From contig JADJTQ010000002.1 in assembly GCA_016711125.1 (NCBI GenBank), positions 1,309,867 through 1,373,866 on the forward strand: a stretch of 64,000 nt of DNA, read 5' to 3'. This document shows, piece by piece, positions 17,026 to 27,019 of this stretch. Every line of letters begins with the position of its first letter. The stretch's first letter is position 1. The translations under genes and the position numbers were made by a program. The DNA comes from Saprospiraceae bacterium (GTDB lineage Bacteria; Bacteroidota; Bacteroidia; Chitinophagales; Saprospiraceae). The notes under the pieces were generated by a model that saw nothing but the letters and a program-made list of their open reading frames with translations, ran no database searches and was not told where the DNA came from.

Positions 17026-17658
17026 ATGTTGACAATACAGATCAAAGGAGAGCTACGTCTGGAAACAGGCAAAAAAGCAGCAAAAGCTGCACGAAGAGCC
17101 GGTTTGGTACCTTGCGAACTTTATGGAGGTAAGGAAAACGTTCATTTTTCGGTCTCTCCAAAGGGTCTCAAAGACCTTGTGTACACACCTGACTTTCACG
17201 TCACCGAAATCGAGGTAGATGGCAAAGTGCACCGCTGTATAATGAAGTCTATACAATTTCATCCGGTTAGTGAAGAAATTTTACATGTCGATTTCCTTAA
17301 ACTTGAAGAGGGTCGAAAAATAAAAGTCGAAGTACCAGTTCGATTTTCAGGGACAGCACCTGGAGTAAAAGCTGGCGGTAAGTTAACTCAAAAGGTACAT
17401 CGGATATCTATAAAGGCCACTCCTGAAAATCTGATAGGCGAAGTAACGCTTGATATCTCCAAACTGAAATTGGGCAATTCTGTAAGAGTCAGGGATATTA
17501 GTGTTGGAAAAGATATTGAAATACTCAACAATCTCAGTATCCCAATAGCAAGTGTAACCATACCAAGAGCACTGAAATCTGCTGGGACCGAAGAAGAAGC
17601 AGGACTAGAAGGTGCAGAGGGCGAAGCAGCCCCTGTTGAAGAAAGTAGTGCTGAGTAA
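17026..17658 (+). CDS. rplY: 50S ribosomal protein L25 (long CTC form)
   Basis: The 210-residue protein has the N-terminal L25 beta-barrel that binds 5S rRNA (RRAGLVPCELYGGKENVHFSV; around residues 23-45) and the C-terminal CTC/TL5 domain with PVRFSGTAPGVKAGGKL and VTLDISKLKLGNSVRVRDI. The tail is acidic and Glu/Ala-rich from about residue 190, usual for Bacteroidota homologues. It follows prs by 59 bases and has its own promoter-like element. Confidence 0.95.
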   Translation: MLTIQIKGELRLETGKKAAKAARRAGLVPCELYGGKENVHFSVSPKGLKDLVYTPDFHVTEIEVDGKVHRCIMKSIQFHPVSEEILHVDFLKLEEGRKIKVEVPVRFSGTAPGVKAGGKLTQKVHRISIKATPENLIGEVTLDISKLKLGNSVRVRDISVGKDIEILNNLSIPIASVTIPRALKSAGTEEEAGLEGAEGEAAPVEESSAE

Positions 17659-17828
17659 ACGTTCTTCCACTATAGCTCCATCTACGTCATGCCATCGTCT
17701 CTCTATGAAAGAGATATCTAGCATATAAGACATCAACTACGTTTCTACGTACTTACCCAGACGATCTGAGTTCTTCGGGAATACGCAAAGTACACTGAAG
17801 TTCGTTAGGTATCTTTCCAGACCGGGAT

Positions 17829-17836
17829 TATCTTTG
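17829..17836 (+). promoter_or_regulatory. Putative -7 promoter element of the omega-amidase gene
   Basis: TATCTTTG matches TAnnTTTG; it lies 41 bases before the ATG at 17878. A weak TTA triplet lies 21 bases upstream. The core also forms the loop of an imperfect inverted repeat (GGATTATC and GATAAATCC). Confidence 0.4.
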
Positions 17837-17877
17837 GATAAATCCTGTTAATCGATCATAAAAAAAAACTGGTTTTT

Positions 17878-18657
17878 ATGCCCAAGTCACCTCTTTCAAT
17901 AGGACTTGTTCAATATGACATCGCCTGGGAGCAACCCGCCAAGAATCTATTAAAATTGGAAGATCTTTTTCAAGATCTTGAATCAACGCCTGACATTATT
18001 TTTCTTCCCGAAATGTTCAATACCGGATTTACGATGAATGCTGTAGCTATGGCTGAATCAATTCAGGGAGCCTCGATCATCTGGATGCAAGAAACAGCTC
18101 AAAGATTGTTGTGTGATCTGGCCGGGAGCTTGATTATTGAGGAGGAAGGCAGGTTCTACAATCGATTTGTCTGGATGGGACCCGAGGGTATCAAAAGCAC
18201 TTACGACAAAAGGCACTTATTTACTATGGCGGGGGAAGATCGGGTATATACCGCTGGAAAGGACCAGGTTATAGTTGAAAAAACGGGTTGGAATTTTTCT
18301 CCTTTTATTTGCTACGACATCCGTTTTCCTGTCTGGTGCCGGATGGGTGGTCAGGCGGATGTTCTTGTTTATGTAGCTAATTTTCCGGAAAGAAGAATCA
18401 ATGCATGGTCTCAATTATTGATAGCAAGAGCAATCGAAAACCAATGTTTTGTCATTGGCTTGAATAGAATCGGTTGGGATGGTGAGCAACATTATTACAA
18501 TGGTGAGTCGGTTGTAGTCGATCCCCTCGGTAAAATAATCCTTTCGCTTGCTGAAAGAGAAGAGATCGGTGTGATCTCGTTGGACGGTATTTTTTTAGAG
18601 TTGATCAGACAAGACCTTCCATTTCTGCAGGATGCCGATCCTTTCAAAATACTCTAA
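17878..18657 (+). CDS. Carbon-nitrogen hydrolase, omega-amidase (YafV/Nit2-like)
   Basis: The 259-residue protein is a nitrilase-fold hydrolase with the catalytic triad E45 (LPEMFNTGF), K111 (YDKRHLF) and C145 (ICYDIRFP). The MFNTGF and CYDIRFPVWCR blocks are specific to the YafV group, which hydrolyses alpha-ketoglutaramate and related omega-amides in metabolite repair. The protein is cytoplasmic without a signal peptide. It is preceded by 219 bases without a gene and probably has its own promoter. Confidence 0.88.
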   Translation: MPKSPLSIGLVQYDIAWEQPAKNLLKLEDLFQDLESTPDIIFLPEMFNTGFTMNAVAMAESIQGASIIWMQETAQRLLCDLAGSLIIEEEGRFYNRFVWMGPEGIKSTYDKRHLFTMAGEDRVYTAGKDQVIVEKTGWNFSPFICYDIRFPVWCRMGGQADVLVYVANFPERRINAWSQLLIARAIENQCFVIGLNRIGWDGEQHYYNGESVVVDPLGKIILSLAEREEIGVISLDGIFLELIRQDLPFLQDADPFKIL

Positions 18658-18708
18658 AAAGATTGGCTTCAATATATCGCATTATATATTTATTGCATAT
18701 TTTTCGCT

Positions 18709-19218
18709 TTGAAATTTAAGAGGTTGAAAAAGTTAATTTTCATTTTACTCGTTCTCCTGGTGAGTTGTACCAGTTCGCGAAAGCTGTATCACACCGACGT
18801 CAGACCCACTGCTAATGAGCGAGCGATCAGGACATCAATCGCCGATCTGGCCAACACCTATATTGGTACAAATTATCGATATGGAGGACTAGATAGTCGA
18901 GGTCTGGATTGCTCAGGTTTGGTGTACAAGGTATTTAAAGATCATGCAATCATGCTTCCGCGGTCATCCTCTGATCAAATAAGGATTGGCAAAACCACCT
19001 CACCAAAAAAAGCTCAAATAGGAGATCTTATTTTCTTCCGGCAAAACGGTAGGATTAATCACGTTGCAATCGTGACCGAAGTGCACTCCAGAGGTTTATG
19101 GGTGACTCATAGCACCACATCAAAAGGGGTAATTCACGAAAACTTATATGATTCTGCCTATTGGTCCTCGAGAATTGAAGATGTAAGAAATATAATCTCC
19201 TTTGTCGGAGGTAAATAA
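18709..19218 (+). CDS. NlpC/P60 family cell-wall peptidase lipoprotein
   Basis: The 169-residue protein has a lipoprotein signal peptide with lipobox LVSC (Cys20) and a C40 peptidase domain. The catalytic cysteine is C68 in GLDCSGLVYKVF and the histidine is H118 in INHVAIVTE; YGGLDSRGLDCSG is the standard approach to the active site. It should cleave peptidoglycan stem peptides at the envelope. The start is TTG at 18709, the codon that gives a basic n-region (KFKRLKK); a TTG at 18724 is an alternative. Confidence 0.87.
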   Translation: MKFKRLKKLIFILLVLLVSCTSSRKLYHTDVRPTANERAIRTSIADLANTYIGTNYRYGGLDSRGLDCSGLVYKVFKDHAIMLPRSSSDQIRIGKTTSPKKAQIGDLIFFRQNGRINHVAIVTEVHSRGLWVTHSTTSKGVIHENLYDSAYWSSRIEDVRNIISFVGGK

Positions 19219-19253
19219 GCAGGATGGCGCAGACTAGCTTATGACAAAGTTTT

Positions 19254-19261
19254 TATCTTCG
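19254..19261 (+). promoter_or_regulatory. Putative -7 promoter element of adk
   Basis: TATCTTCG lies 37 bases before the adk ATG. It differs in one base from the TAnnTTTG core, and the same octamer recurs upstream of metG (43328-43335) with similar flanks. Confidence 0.35.
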
Positions 19262-19298
19262 CTGTTTTTGCAGGATTAACGCAATTGGTAAGACCACT

Positions 19299-19874
19299 AT
19301 GACAAATGTGATTCTCTTTGGACCTCCAGGATCTGGTAAAGGAACGCAAGCAAAGAAACTGGCAACAAATTATCATCTCCTTCATATATCCACGGGAGAC
19401 TTGTTTCGAGCTGAAATAGGTAGCAAAACTGACCTGGGTCTGGAAGCAATGTCTTATATCAGCAAGGGTCTTTTGGTGCCTGATGCGATCACCATCGGTA
19501 TGCTGAGGAAAAAGGTTGAGGAAAATCACGATGTTAACGGAGTGATTTTTGATGGCTTTCCCCGTAATGTATTACAGGCGGAAGCCCTTGATGAGTTGTT
19601 AGCTGAGCGCGACCAAAGAATTGCGGCATTAATCGCGCTCGAAGTAGATGATCAGGAGATCATTAATCGTATACTTGACCGAGCCAAAACCTCCGGTCGT
19701 GTCGATGACGCAGACGAGGAAATAATTCGCAACAGGATTCAGGTCTATAAGGGAGAAACGGCACCCGTATTTGATTTTTATAGTGAAGATGGAAGGTCAT
19801 ATAAGGTACATGGAGTGGGGAGTATCGATGAAATATATAACCGGCTTCGCAATCTTGTCGATACGTTAATCTGA
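19299..19874 (+). CDS. adk: Adenylate kinase
   Basis: The 191-residue protein has the P-loop GPPGSGKGTQAKKL near its N-terminus, the AMP-site ISTGDLFRAEI, and DGFPRNVLQAEALDELL. The lid is short (LDRAKTSGRVDDADEEII) without a zinc knuckle, as in Bacteroidota and Proteobacteria short forms. It balances ATP, ADP and AMP. The next gene, obgE, follows after 47 bases and is likely in the same transcript. Confidence 0.95.
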   Translation: MTNVILFGPPGSGKGTQAKKLATNYHLLHISTGDLFRAEIGSKTDLGLEAMSYISKGLLVPDAITIGMLRKKVEENHDVNGVIFDGFPRNVLQAEALDELLAERDQRIAALIALEVDDQEIINRILDRAKTSGRVDDADEEIIRNRIQVYKGETAPVFDFYSEDGRSYKVHGVGSIDEIYNRLRNLVDTLI

Positions 19875-19921
19875 TAGCGTACAGACCTGCCTTTTTGAGA
19901 TGATTTAACTAGCAACTACGT

Positions 19922-20926
19922 ATGGCAGAAGACAATTTTATTGATTATATCAAAATCAATTGCCGCTCTGGCCATGGTGGAGCTGGTTCTGTTCATTTTC
20001 ACCGGGACCGGAATACTGCCAAGGGAGGTCCGGATGGTGGAGATGGTGGCAGGGGAGGTCATATCATTTTGCGCGGTGATCGTAACAAATGGACCCTTCT
20101 GCATCTGCGTTATCGTAAACATGTCATCTCTGACAATGGTGTAGCGGGTAGCGCCAACAATAGCACCGGCGCAGATGGTGAAGATATCATCCTTGATGTT
20201 CCGTTAGGTACCATCGCACGAGATGTGGAAACAGGCCATCTGGATTGTGAAATTCTTGATCATGGCCAGGAAAAAGTGCTTCTGGAGGGTGGAAAAGGAG
20301 GTCAGGGTAATACCAATTTTAAATCGGCAACCCAACAAACACCTAGATTCGCTCAGACCGGGATACCAGGTCAGGAAGCCTGGAAGATCTTAGAGCTTAA
20401 GGTACTGGCTGATGTGGGCCTGGTCGGATTTCCCAATGCAGGTAAATCAACCCTGCTATCCGTATTGTCAGCGGCAAAACCAAAAATCGGAGCCTATCCA
20501 TTTACGACCTTAAAACCTAACCTGGGAATCGTGTCATATCGTGAAAATCTATCATTTGTAATGGCCGATATCCCTGGTATCATAGAAGGTGCCAATGAAG
20601 GAAGAGGGCTTGGTCTTCGTTTTCTCCGGCACATTGAACGCAATTCTGTCTTACTATTTATGTTGCCTTGTGACACCGATGATCTCATTAAAACGTATGA
20701 GACGCTTGAGGGCGAACTTCGGGCATACAATCCCGAACTACTCGATAAACCAAGGGTAGTGGCCATTACCAAATGCGATATGATCGATCAGGAACTACAA
20801 AAACTGATTAGCAAAGAATTACCAAAAATTTGGAATTCAGTATTTATTAGCGCTATATCTCAAACTGGTCTTACAGAGCTCAAAGATGCACTGTGGACAG
20901 CACTACAAACTAATGAGGTAAACTAG
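19922..20926 (+). CDS. obgE: GTPase Obg/CgtA
   Basis: The 334-residue protein has the Gly-rich Obg fold (GGDGGRGGHIILRGDRN, EGGKGGQGNTNFKSATQQ) followed by the G domain: G1 GFPNAGKSTLLS, G3 DIPGIIEGANEGRGLG, G4 ITKCD. Obg binds the 50S subunit and is tied to ribosome assembly and stress control. There is no C-terminal OCT domain, which is variable in the family. Its 3' end overlaps the convergent cvpA gene by 24 bases. Confidence 0.95.
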   Translation: MAEDNFIDYIKINCRSGHGGAGSVHFHRDRNTAKGGPDGGDGGRGGHIILRGDRNKWTLLHLRYRKHVISDNGVAGSANNSTGADGEDIILDVPLGTIARDVETGHLDCEILDHGQEKVLLEGGKGGQGNTNFKSATQQTPRFAQTGIPGQEAWKILELKVLADVGLVGFPNAGKSTLLSVLSAAKPKIGAYPFTTLKPNLGIVSYRENLSFVMADIPGIIEGANEGRGLGLRFLRHIERNSVLLFMLPCDTDDLIKTYETLEGELRAYNPELLDKPRVVAITKCDMIDQELQKLISKELPKIWNSVFISAISQTGLTELKDALWTALQTNEVN

Positions 20927-21487
20927 GTAGTCGTTATTAGTTTTAAATTTTCGAAAGTTTTTATCCAGCCTTTTGCCGCTCCGGAGAATCAACACTTTTT
21001 TCAATTTTGCTAACCTCTGAGGTGAGATCAAACCATAATTTTTACTTTGCTTCTGGATTGGGGAAAGGATCTTGTAGGCAAAGGACTCCTTTTTAACCTG
21101 GTTATTGATCACCTTTGTTTGTTCAAAAAAGCCACTTAGTATGGCAATACTGAACAGCATAATTGCACTGAGCATCAGGCCTCCGGCTACATTTTGATAG
21201 ATGTTTTTCTTTTTTTTCGATTTGGGCCTCCAGAGGATATTGACAAGTTTGACCAGCAACCACGAAAACATCAGAAATTCGAATCCCATAATTATAGAAG
21301 CTACATAGTTTGGAAAATGGCCAACTGAGGCTTTCAAGAAATCAAGGAGGTAGGGAATGCTCCACACGGTGATCACCGCCGATACCGTGAAACCGATCAA
21401 AAGACTGAATATCCTGACAACTCCATTTTGAAACCCGCCGGCAAAGGCGATCAAAATCATGATCAGACAAATAATATCGTAGGTCAT
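20903..21487 (-). CDS. CvpA family membrane protein
   Basis: The 194-residue protein has four predicted transmembrane helices in its first 130 residues, with the CvpA-like N-terminus DIICLIMILIAFAGGFQNGV and IFSLLIGFTVSAVI. The last 70 residues are basic and probably cytoplasmic. CvpA was named for colicin V production in Escherichia coli and links to envelope stress; its biochemical role is unknown. The gene is convergent with obgE and the coding regions overlap by 24 bases, so no terminator separates them. Confidence 0.8.
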   Translation of the reverse strand: MTYDIICLIMILIAFAGGFQNGVVRIFSLLIGFTVSAVITVWSIPYLLDFLKASVGHFPNYVASIIMGFEFLMFSWLLVKLVNILWRPKSKKKKNIYQNVAGGLMLSAIMLFSIAILSGFFEQTKVINNQVKKESFAYKILSPIQKQSKNYGLISPQRLAKLKKVLILRSGKRLDKNFRKFKTNNDYLVYLISL

Positions 21488-21668
21488 AGTTAAGGTGTTG
21501 TTTCTTTGGCATAGTATTTACGGAGTATAAAAGTAAGTAAAACGTGTTACATACATTAAAAATAATTGTAATATATTATTGATTAAACCAGAGATGCATA
21601 GATTTTGACCCAAGCTCATGCAGAGATTTTGAAAATTTCGTTACATTTGAAAATCAGCTTCATTCAAG

Positions 21669-22187
21669 GTGGAAAAAATTTATTTCTCAGTAATTCTTTG
21701 TCTTCAGATCGCATTGGCTTATGGACAGCCCTCTAGAGACAATGTACTCATCGAGGGATCTCAGGTCAAAGAATTGACCCTTCCCAAAGTTTTCCAGATT
21801 GGTGAATACGAAGAGCAATACGGCCTCCTTTATGAGATCTATCACGATATCTTACTGACGGTTTGTAATGACGATATGAACCTTGCATTTGATAAATGGA
21901 TGAATATGATCTCCGAAATGGAGTCATATGCCAACAAAATCGATTTTGATTTGAATGGGGTCAAGATCTGGTTGAAGGTCTTTTGGAATGAGGATGGTAC
22001 TATCAGGTACTTATCGTACTATCGCAAGCCAAATTCTCGAAATATAGATCCGGCTGAACTTTCTGCAGTTCTATCCATTTTTAGGAACGTCTCTCAAATG
22101 CGGGTCAAATCTACAGTCAAGTACACCCATAATGGAAGTGCTCAATTTCCAACCGCTATGATTCCTGCTGAAAGTCGAAAGAACTAA
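21669..22187 (+). CDS. Exported protein of unknown function
   Basis: The 172-residue frame starts with GTG at 21669 and encodes a signal peptide of about 19 residues (ending LAYGQ). The mature part is soluble, with LPKVFQIGEYEEQYGLLYE and a segment KIWLKVFWNEDGTIRYLSYY that suggests a small alpha/beta domain like those of other short secreted Bacteroidota proteins. No family was recognised and no catalytic motif is visible. It stands alone between the divergent cvpA gene and parE. Confidence 0.65.
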   Translation: MEKIYFSVILCLQIALAYGQPSRDNVLIEGSQVKELTLPKVFQIGEYEEQYGLLYEIYHDILLTVCNDDMNLAFDKWMNMISEMESYANKIDFDLNGVKIWLKVFWNEDGTIRYLSYYRKPNSRNIDPAELSAVLSIFRNVSQMRVKSTVKYTHNGSAQFPTAMIPAESRKN

Positions 22188-22304
22188 AGACGGGTTCGAT
22201 TCGTTTTACCAGGCATACGAAATAGTATTCGCAAGTCATGGTGCGCTTCTTTCATCGCATTATTATTTTTCATTATATTTCGGACCTTAAACTGCATCTG
22301 CATT

Positions 22305-24199
22305 ATGGCGCAAGTCACCTACAATGAGGATAATATAAAGTCTCTGGACTGGAAAGAACATATCCGGTTGAGACCCGGCATGTACATCGGCAAATTAGGC
22401 GATGGTAGCTCACCGGATGATGGCATCTATGTATTACTGAAAGAGGTGATTGACAATGCTATTGATGAGTATGTTATGGGCCATGGCACTACGATCGAGG
22501 TGGAGATTGACGATTATCACGTGAGGGTCAGGGACTTCGGAAGAGGTATCCCATTAGGAAAAGTAGTCGAATGCGTGTCCAGAATGAATACCGGTGGAAA
22601 ATATGATTCGCGTGCATTTCAGAAGTCAGTAGGTCTCAACGGTGTCGGTACCAAAGCCGTCAACGCATTAAGCAACCAGTTCTATGTAGCCGCTTTTCGG
22701 GATGGTAAGTCAAAAGATGCCTCTTTCGAAAAAGGTGACCTCGTCAAAGAATCAAAGATTGTAAAGTCTTCTGAACCGGATGGCACGGAAGTACGATTTA
22801 CCCCGGATGACACGGTATTTTCGAAATATCGCTTCAATCTGGAAATGATCGAACGGCAATTATGGAATTATGCATACCTCAACATCGGCCTGAAGCTAAG
22901 ATTTAACGGCAAGACGATCACCTCCAAACGTGGGCTTTATGACCTTCTCGAAAATAAAACTAAAAATGAGGTCATTCGATATCCCATTATTCACCTGATG
23001 GGTGAAGATATTGAAGTAGCGATCACCCACGGCAATCACTATGGAGAGCAATATCATACTTTTGTAAACGGCCAGTACACCACGCAGGGCGGTACCCACC
23101 TCAATGCCTTTAAAGATGGCGTTGTCAAAGCAGTGGGATTTCTATTCAAAAACTATGATTCAAAAGATATTCGGGCTTCAATTATTGGTGCTGTCAGTGT
23201 CCGGATAGAAGAGCCGATTTTGAATCCCAGACCAAGACCAAATTGGGGTCGCTCAATATGGGCCCGGATAGGCCCACCATAGCTACTTTTATTGGAAATT
23301 TTATTAAAAAGGAGCTCAATGACTTTTTGCACAGAGAACCTGATATAGCTACCAAACTCAAAGCACGGATCCAACAGTCGGAACGGGAGCGTAAAGAGAT
23401 CGCCGGTATCAAAAAACTGGCCAATGACCGGGCAAAAAAAGCCAATCTGCACAATAAAAAATTACGTGATTGCCGTATCCACCTTAACACTCCCAAGGCT
23501 CCTCCGGAGGACAGGTATGCCAGTACCGTATTTATCACCGAGGAGACTCGGCAAGTGGTTCGATTACCAAAGCCCGCGATGTACAACATCAAGCGGTTTT
23601 TAGTCTGAGGTAAGCCTCTCAATTGCTTTGGACTTACCAAAAAAATTGTTTATCAAAACGAAGAGCTTAATTTATTACAGCATGCCCTAGATATCGAAGA
23701 TGGTCTGGAGACCTTGCGCTATAACCGAGTCGTGATAGCGACTGATGCTGACGTAGATGGCATGCACATACGCCTTTTACTACTTACCTTTTTTCTTCAG
23801 TTTTTTCCTGATCTGGTGCGGGATGGTCACCTCTACATTTTTGACACCCCACTCTTCAGGGTGCGTGATAAAAAGCAAACCTTCTATTGTTACACAAACA
23901 AAGAAAGACTCGATGCGATTGCGGCTTTGAGGGGCAAAGCTGAAATCACCCGTTTTAAAGGCTTAGGTGAGATTTCTCCCGGAGAGTTTGGTGCATTTAT
24001 CGGAGATGATATCCGTTTAGAGCAGGTTCAACTGCATGAAGATACTAACATCGAAGCCATTCTGGAATATTATATGGGTAAGAATACTCCTGAAAGACAA
24101 GACTTTATCATCGAAAATCTGAAAATTGAGATCGACGAATTAAGTGATGAGGAAAAAGAAGAGCAAGTGATTTTAGAAGAAGAGGTGGCTGAAGTGTAG
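22305..24199 (+). pseudogene. parE: DNA topoisomerase IV subunit B (ParE), split by three small indels
   Basis: The N-terminal frame has the GHKL ATPase motifs (LLKEVIDNAIDEYVMG, RDFGRGIP, SVGLNGVGTKAVNALS). At the T4 run 23218-23221 one more T restores the conserved FESQTKTKLGSLNMGPD. A missing G at 23542-23543 would give TEGDSAS of the TOPRIM domain, and two missing Gs at 23609-23610 give SLRGKPLN. The last part holds TDADVDGMHIR and ITRFKGLGEISPGEF. ParE works with ParC to unlink replicated chromosomes and is normally essential, so three real disruptions in one copy are unlikely. Sequencing error is the favoured reading; a second intact gyrB/parE-type gene elsewhere is expected for gyrase only. 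Confidence 0.9.
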
Positions 24200-24473
24200 A
24201 TGGGATGCTCAACTTATATGATCATCCAATTTTTTGCAAGTCTTCCGTGTCCGTTCAAATTTTTATGATCACTTCATTGATCTTAAACTGCCTTTTTGGC
24301 AATTAGACTAGGCTAAATTGCCATAGTCTCCCCAGTTCCTGCTTATTTTAAGTGATAATGACAGTTTGAAATGGCTGGCACAGAGATTGACCTTTATGAT
24401 GCTGCACCTCAAAAGAGGATATTTTATGACATAATGTCGGATTTACTCCGACTTAATAGAGGAGATACAATTT
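24200..24473 (+). promoter_or_regulatory. lon upstream region with sigma-54-like element and inverted repeat
   Basis: TGGCAC at 24376-24381 followed by AGAGA and TTGA (24387-24390) matches the sigma-54 -24/-12 consensus TGGCACrnnnnTTGC except for the final C. A perfect inverted repeat GTCGGA-TTTAC-TCCGAC lies at 24436-24452, 21 bases before the lon ATG. A strong purine ribosome site GAGGAGAT follows at about 24459-24466, unusual in Bacteroidota. No gene was seen in the 274 bases. Confidence 0.45.
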
Positions 24474-26885
24474 ATGTTTGAAGATATTAAGTTTATCGAT
24501 AATATACAAGACGACCGGGAGATGCTGCCAATTATGCCTCTTGATGAAGATCAGGAGGAAGATCAGGGAGACTTACTTATTCCTACGAATATACCCCTGC
24601 TCCCGTTAAAAAATACGGTTCTGTTTCCAGGGATTATCATCCCCATCACAATCGGTCGTGACAAGTCGATTAAAGCAGTTAGACAGTCCTATGAGGGCGA
24701 TAAGTTATTGGCTGTTATCTCGCAGAAAAATATGAGTGTTGAGGATCCCTCATTTAAGGATCTATATCAAATAGGAACGGTAGCCAAGATCTTAAAGCTC
24801 TTCAAGATGCCGGATGGTACTACCACCACCATTTTACAGGGCAAACGTCGATTTGCTCTCGATAGTGTGTTGCAGGAGGAGCCTCATATGGAGGCCCATA
24901 TCACCGAACTGGAAAATATTCCACCGACTGATCCAAATGAGTTCAAAGCACTCATTGTCACGGTTCGTGAGTTGGCGAGTCAGATCATCAAGCTCTCACC
25001 CAATATACCATCGGAAGCATCGGTTATGCTCAATAATATCCGAAGTGATATCTTCCTGTTGGATTTTATTGCATCTAATTTGGCGATCTCCATGGCCGAG
25101 AAACAGAGTATTCTTGAGCTAGGTAGTATTGGAGAAAAAGCCAAACTGGTCCTGACCCATATGGAGCGCGAAATGCAGATTCTCGTGCTCAAGGATGAAA
25201 TAGACTCTAAAGTCAGGGGCGATATTGATAAACAACAGCGGGATTATTATTTACATCAGCAGCTGAAAACCATCCAGGAAGAGCTGGGTCAAAGCCCTCA
25301 TCAAGCCGAATTGACAGAACTCGAAGCCAGAGCCTTAAAGAAAAAGTGGCCACAGAATGTCAAGAAAGCATTTGAGAAAGAACTAACGAAAGTTAAGCGC
25401 ACTAATCCTCAGGTAGCCGAATATTCGGTATTACTTAACTATCTGGATCTTTTGGTAGACTTGCCATGGAGCCAATATACAGAAGACAATTTTGATCTAA
25501 GAAAGGTTAAGGATGTGCTGGATAAAGACCATTATGGCTTAACAAAGGTCAAAGAACGAATTATCGAGCATCTTGCTGTATTAAAGCTGAAGGGAGACAT
25601 GAAGGCTCCCATCTTATGTTTGATCGGGCCTCCCGGAGTCGGGAAGACCTCCTTGGGTCGTAGCATTGCTACCGCTTTACAGCGGAAGTTCATTCGTATG
25701 TCACTAGGGGGACTACATGACGAATCTGAGATACGTGGCCACCGAAAAACGTATATAGGTGCAATGCCGGGCAGGATCGTTCAGTCGATTAAGAAAGCAG
25801 AATCATCAAATCCAGTCTTCATTCTGGATGAAATAGATAAAGTTGGGAAAGATTTTCGGGGAGATCCTTCGTCGGCCTTGCTTGAAGTCTTGGATCCCGA
25901 ACAAAATTCGACTTTCTACGACAATTACCTTGAATTGGAGTATGACCTCTCGAAAGTGATGTTTGTAGCCACGGCCAATTCACTGGCAGGGATCCAACCA
26001 GCACTTTTGGACCGTATGGAAATTATTGAAATTAGCGGCTATTCGCTAGAGGAAAAAGTAGAAATCGCCAAGCAGCACCTAATCCCCCAATTGCGGAAGG
26101 AACATGGTCTTAAAGCCAATCAGATCAGCATCCGGGTGTCTGCACTCAGACAAATGATTCAGGACTATACGCGTGAGTCGGGAGTACGTAGTCTGAGCCG
26201 CCGCATAGCAGGGGTGATGCGAAATGCCGCTAAAAAGATTGCTATGGATGATGTAAAGTCGGTTGTGATTAATGGCGGTGATCTTTTAGCCATTCTGGGC
26301 CCGGCAAGATTTAATAAAGATCTATATACCGAATCAAGGGTACCTGGAGTAGCTGTCGGACTGGCCTGGACCAGTGTGGGTGGTGAGATTCTGTTTATCG
26401 AGGTCAGTCTTAGTGAAGGAACCGGCAAGTTGGCCTTAACTGGAAATCTGGGTGATGTGATGAAAGAATCGGCTACCACTGCACTTAGTTTTATCAAAGC
26501 CCATACCAAAGAGTTGGGTATTGATGACACTAAATTTCTTAAGACGGATATTCACGTTCACGTGCCGGAAGGGGCTATTCCAAAGGATGGACCATCAGCA
26601 GGAGTGACTATGTTAACAGCGTTGACGTCAGCTTTTACAGGCAAGAAAGTGAAACCCTACTTGGCAATGACCGGAGAAATTACGCTAAGAGGTAGAGTAC
26701 TGCCTGTGGGAGGGATTAAGGAGAAAGTGCTGGCGGCTAAGAGGGCTGGCATGAAGGAGATCTTGCTTTGTGCTGACAATCAAAAACATGTGGACGAAAT
26801 TAATCCTGAGTTTTTAGGTGATCTGAAGTTTTTTTATGTAAAAAAGATGGAGGATGTACTCAGTCATGCCCTTGCAAACAAGTAA
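24474..26885 (+). CDS. lon: ATP-dependent protease Lon
   Basis: The 803-residue protein has the usual order: N-terminal substrate domain (about 35-240, LPLLPLKNTVLFPG), a coiled coil, the AAA+ module with Walker A GPPGVGKTS from residue 385 and Walker B VFILDEIDK, and the C-terminal protease domain. The catalytic serine is S708 in PKDGPSAGVTM and the lysine is in GGIKEKVLAAKRAG near 751. It degrades misfolded and regulatory proteins in the cytoplasm. The upstream region suggests stress regulation. The first ~30 residues are acidic, as in other Bacteroidota Lon proteins. Confidence 0.96.
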   Translation: MFEDIKFIDNIQDDREMLPIMPLDEDQEEDQGDLLIPTNIPLLPLKNTVLFPGIIIPITIGRDKSIKAVRQSYEGDKLLAVISQKNMSVEDPSFKDLYQIGTVAKILKLFKMPDGTTTTILQGKRRFALDSVLQEEPHMEAHITELENIPPTDPNEFKALIVTVRELASQIIKLSPNIPSEASVMLNNIRSDIFLLDFIASNLAISMAEKQSILELGSIGEKAKLVLTHMEREMQILVLKDEIDSKVRGDIDKQQRDYYLHQQLKTIQEELGQSPHQAELTELEARALKKKWPQNVKKAFEKELTKVKRTNPQVAEYSVLLNYLDLLVDLPWSQYTEDNFDLRKVKDVLDKDHYGLTKVKERIIEHLAVLKLKGDMKAPILCLIGPPGVGKTSLGRSIATALQRKFIRMSLGGLHDESEIRGHRKTYIGAMPGRIVQSIKKAESSNPVFILDEIDKVGKDFRGDPSSALLEVLDPEQNSTFYDNYLELEYDLSKVMFVATANSLAGIQPALLDRMEIIEISGYSLEEKVEIAKQHLIPQLRKEHGLKANQISIRVSALRQMIQDYTRESGVRSLSRRIAGVMRNAAKKIAMDDVKSVVINGGDLLAILGPARFNKDLYTESRVPGVAVGLAWTSVGGEILFIEVSLSEGTGKLALTGNLGDVMKESATTALSFIKAHTKELGIDDTKFLKTDIHVHVPEGAIPKDGPSAGVTMLTALTSAFTGKKVKPYLAMTGEITLRGRVLPVGGIKEKVLAAKRAGMKEILLCADNQKHVDEINPEFLGDLKFFYVKKMEDVLSHALANK

Positions 26886-26888
26886 TTT

Positions 26889-26903
26889 GATCCTATGAGG
26901 ATC
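26889..26903. terminator. Inverted repeat just after lon
   Basis: GATCCT (26889-26894) and AGGATC (26898-26903) form a 6-base stem with a 3-base loop directly after the lon stop. There is no T run after it, so intrinsic termination is uncertain; it may only protect the 3' end. Confidence 0.3.
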
Positions 26904-27019
26904 GAAGTGAAAAAGAGTTAAAAGAGCGTTAAAGACCCATAGTTGCTGATCACTATGTCTGATCATGCCGTTTAGCATTGAGAGATTTCTTACCTTACAT
27001 TTTCATAATTGATTCCCTG

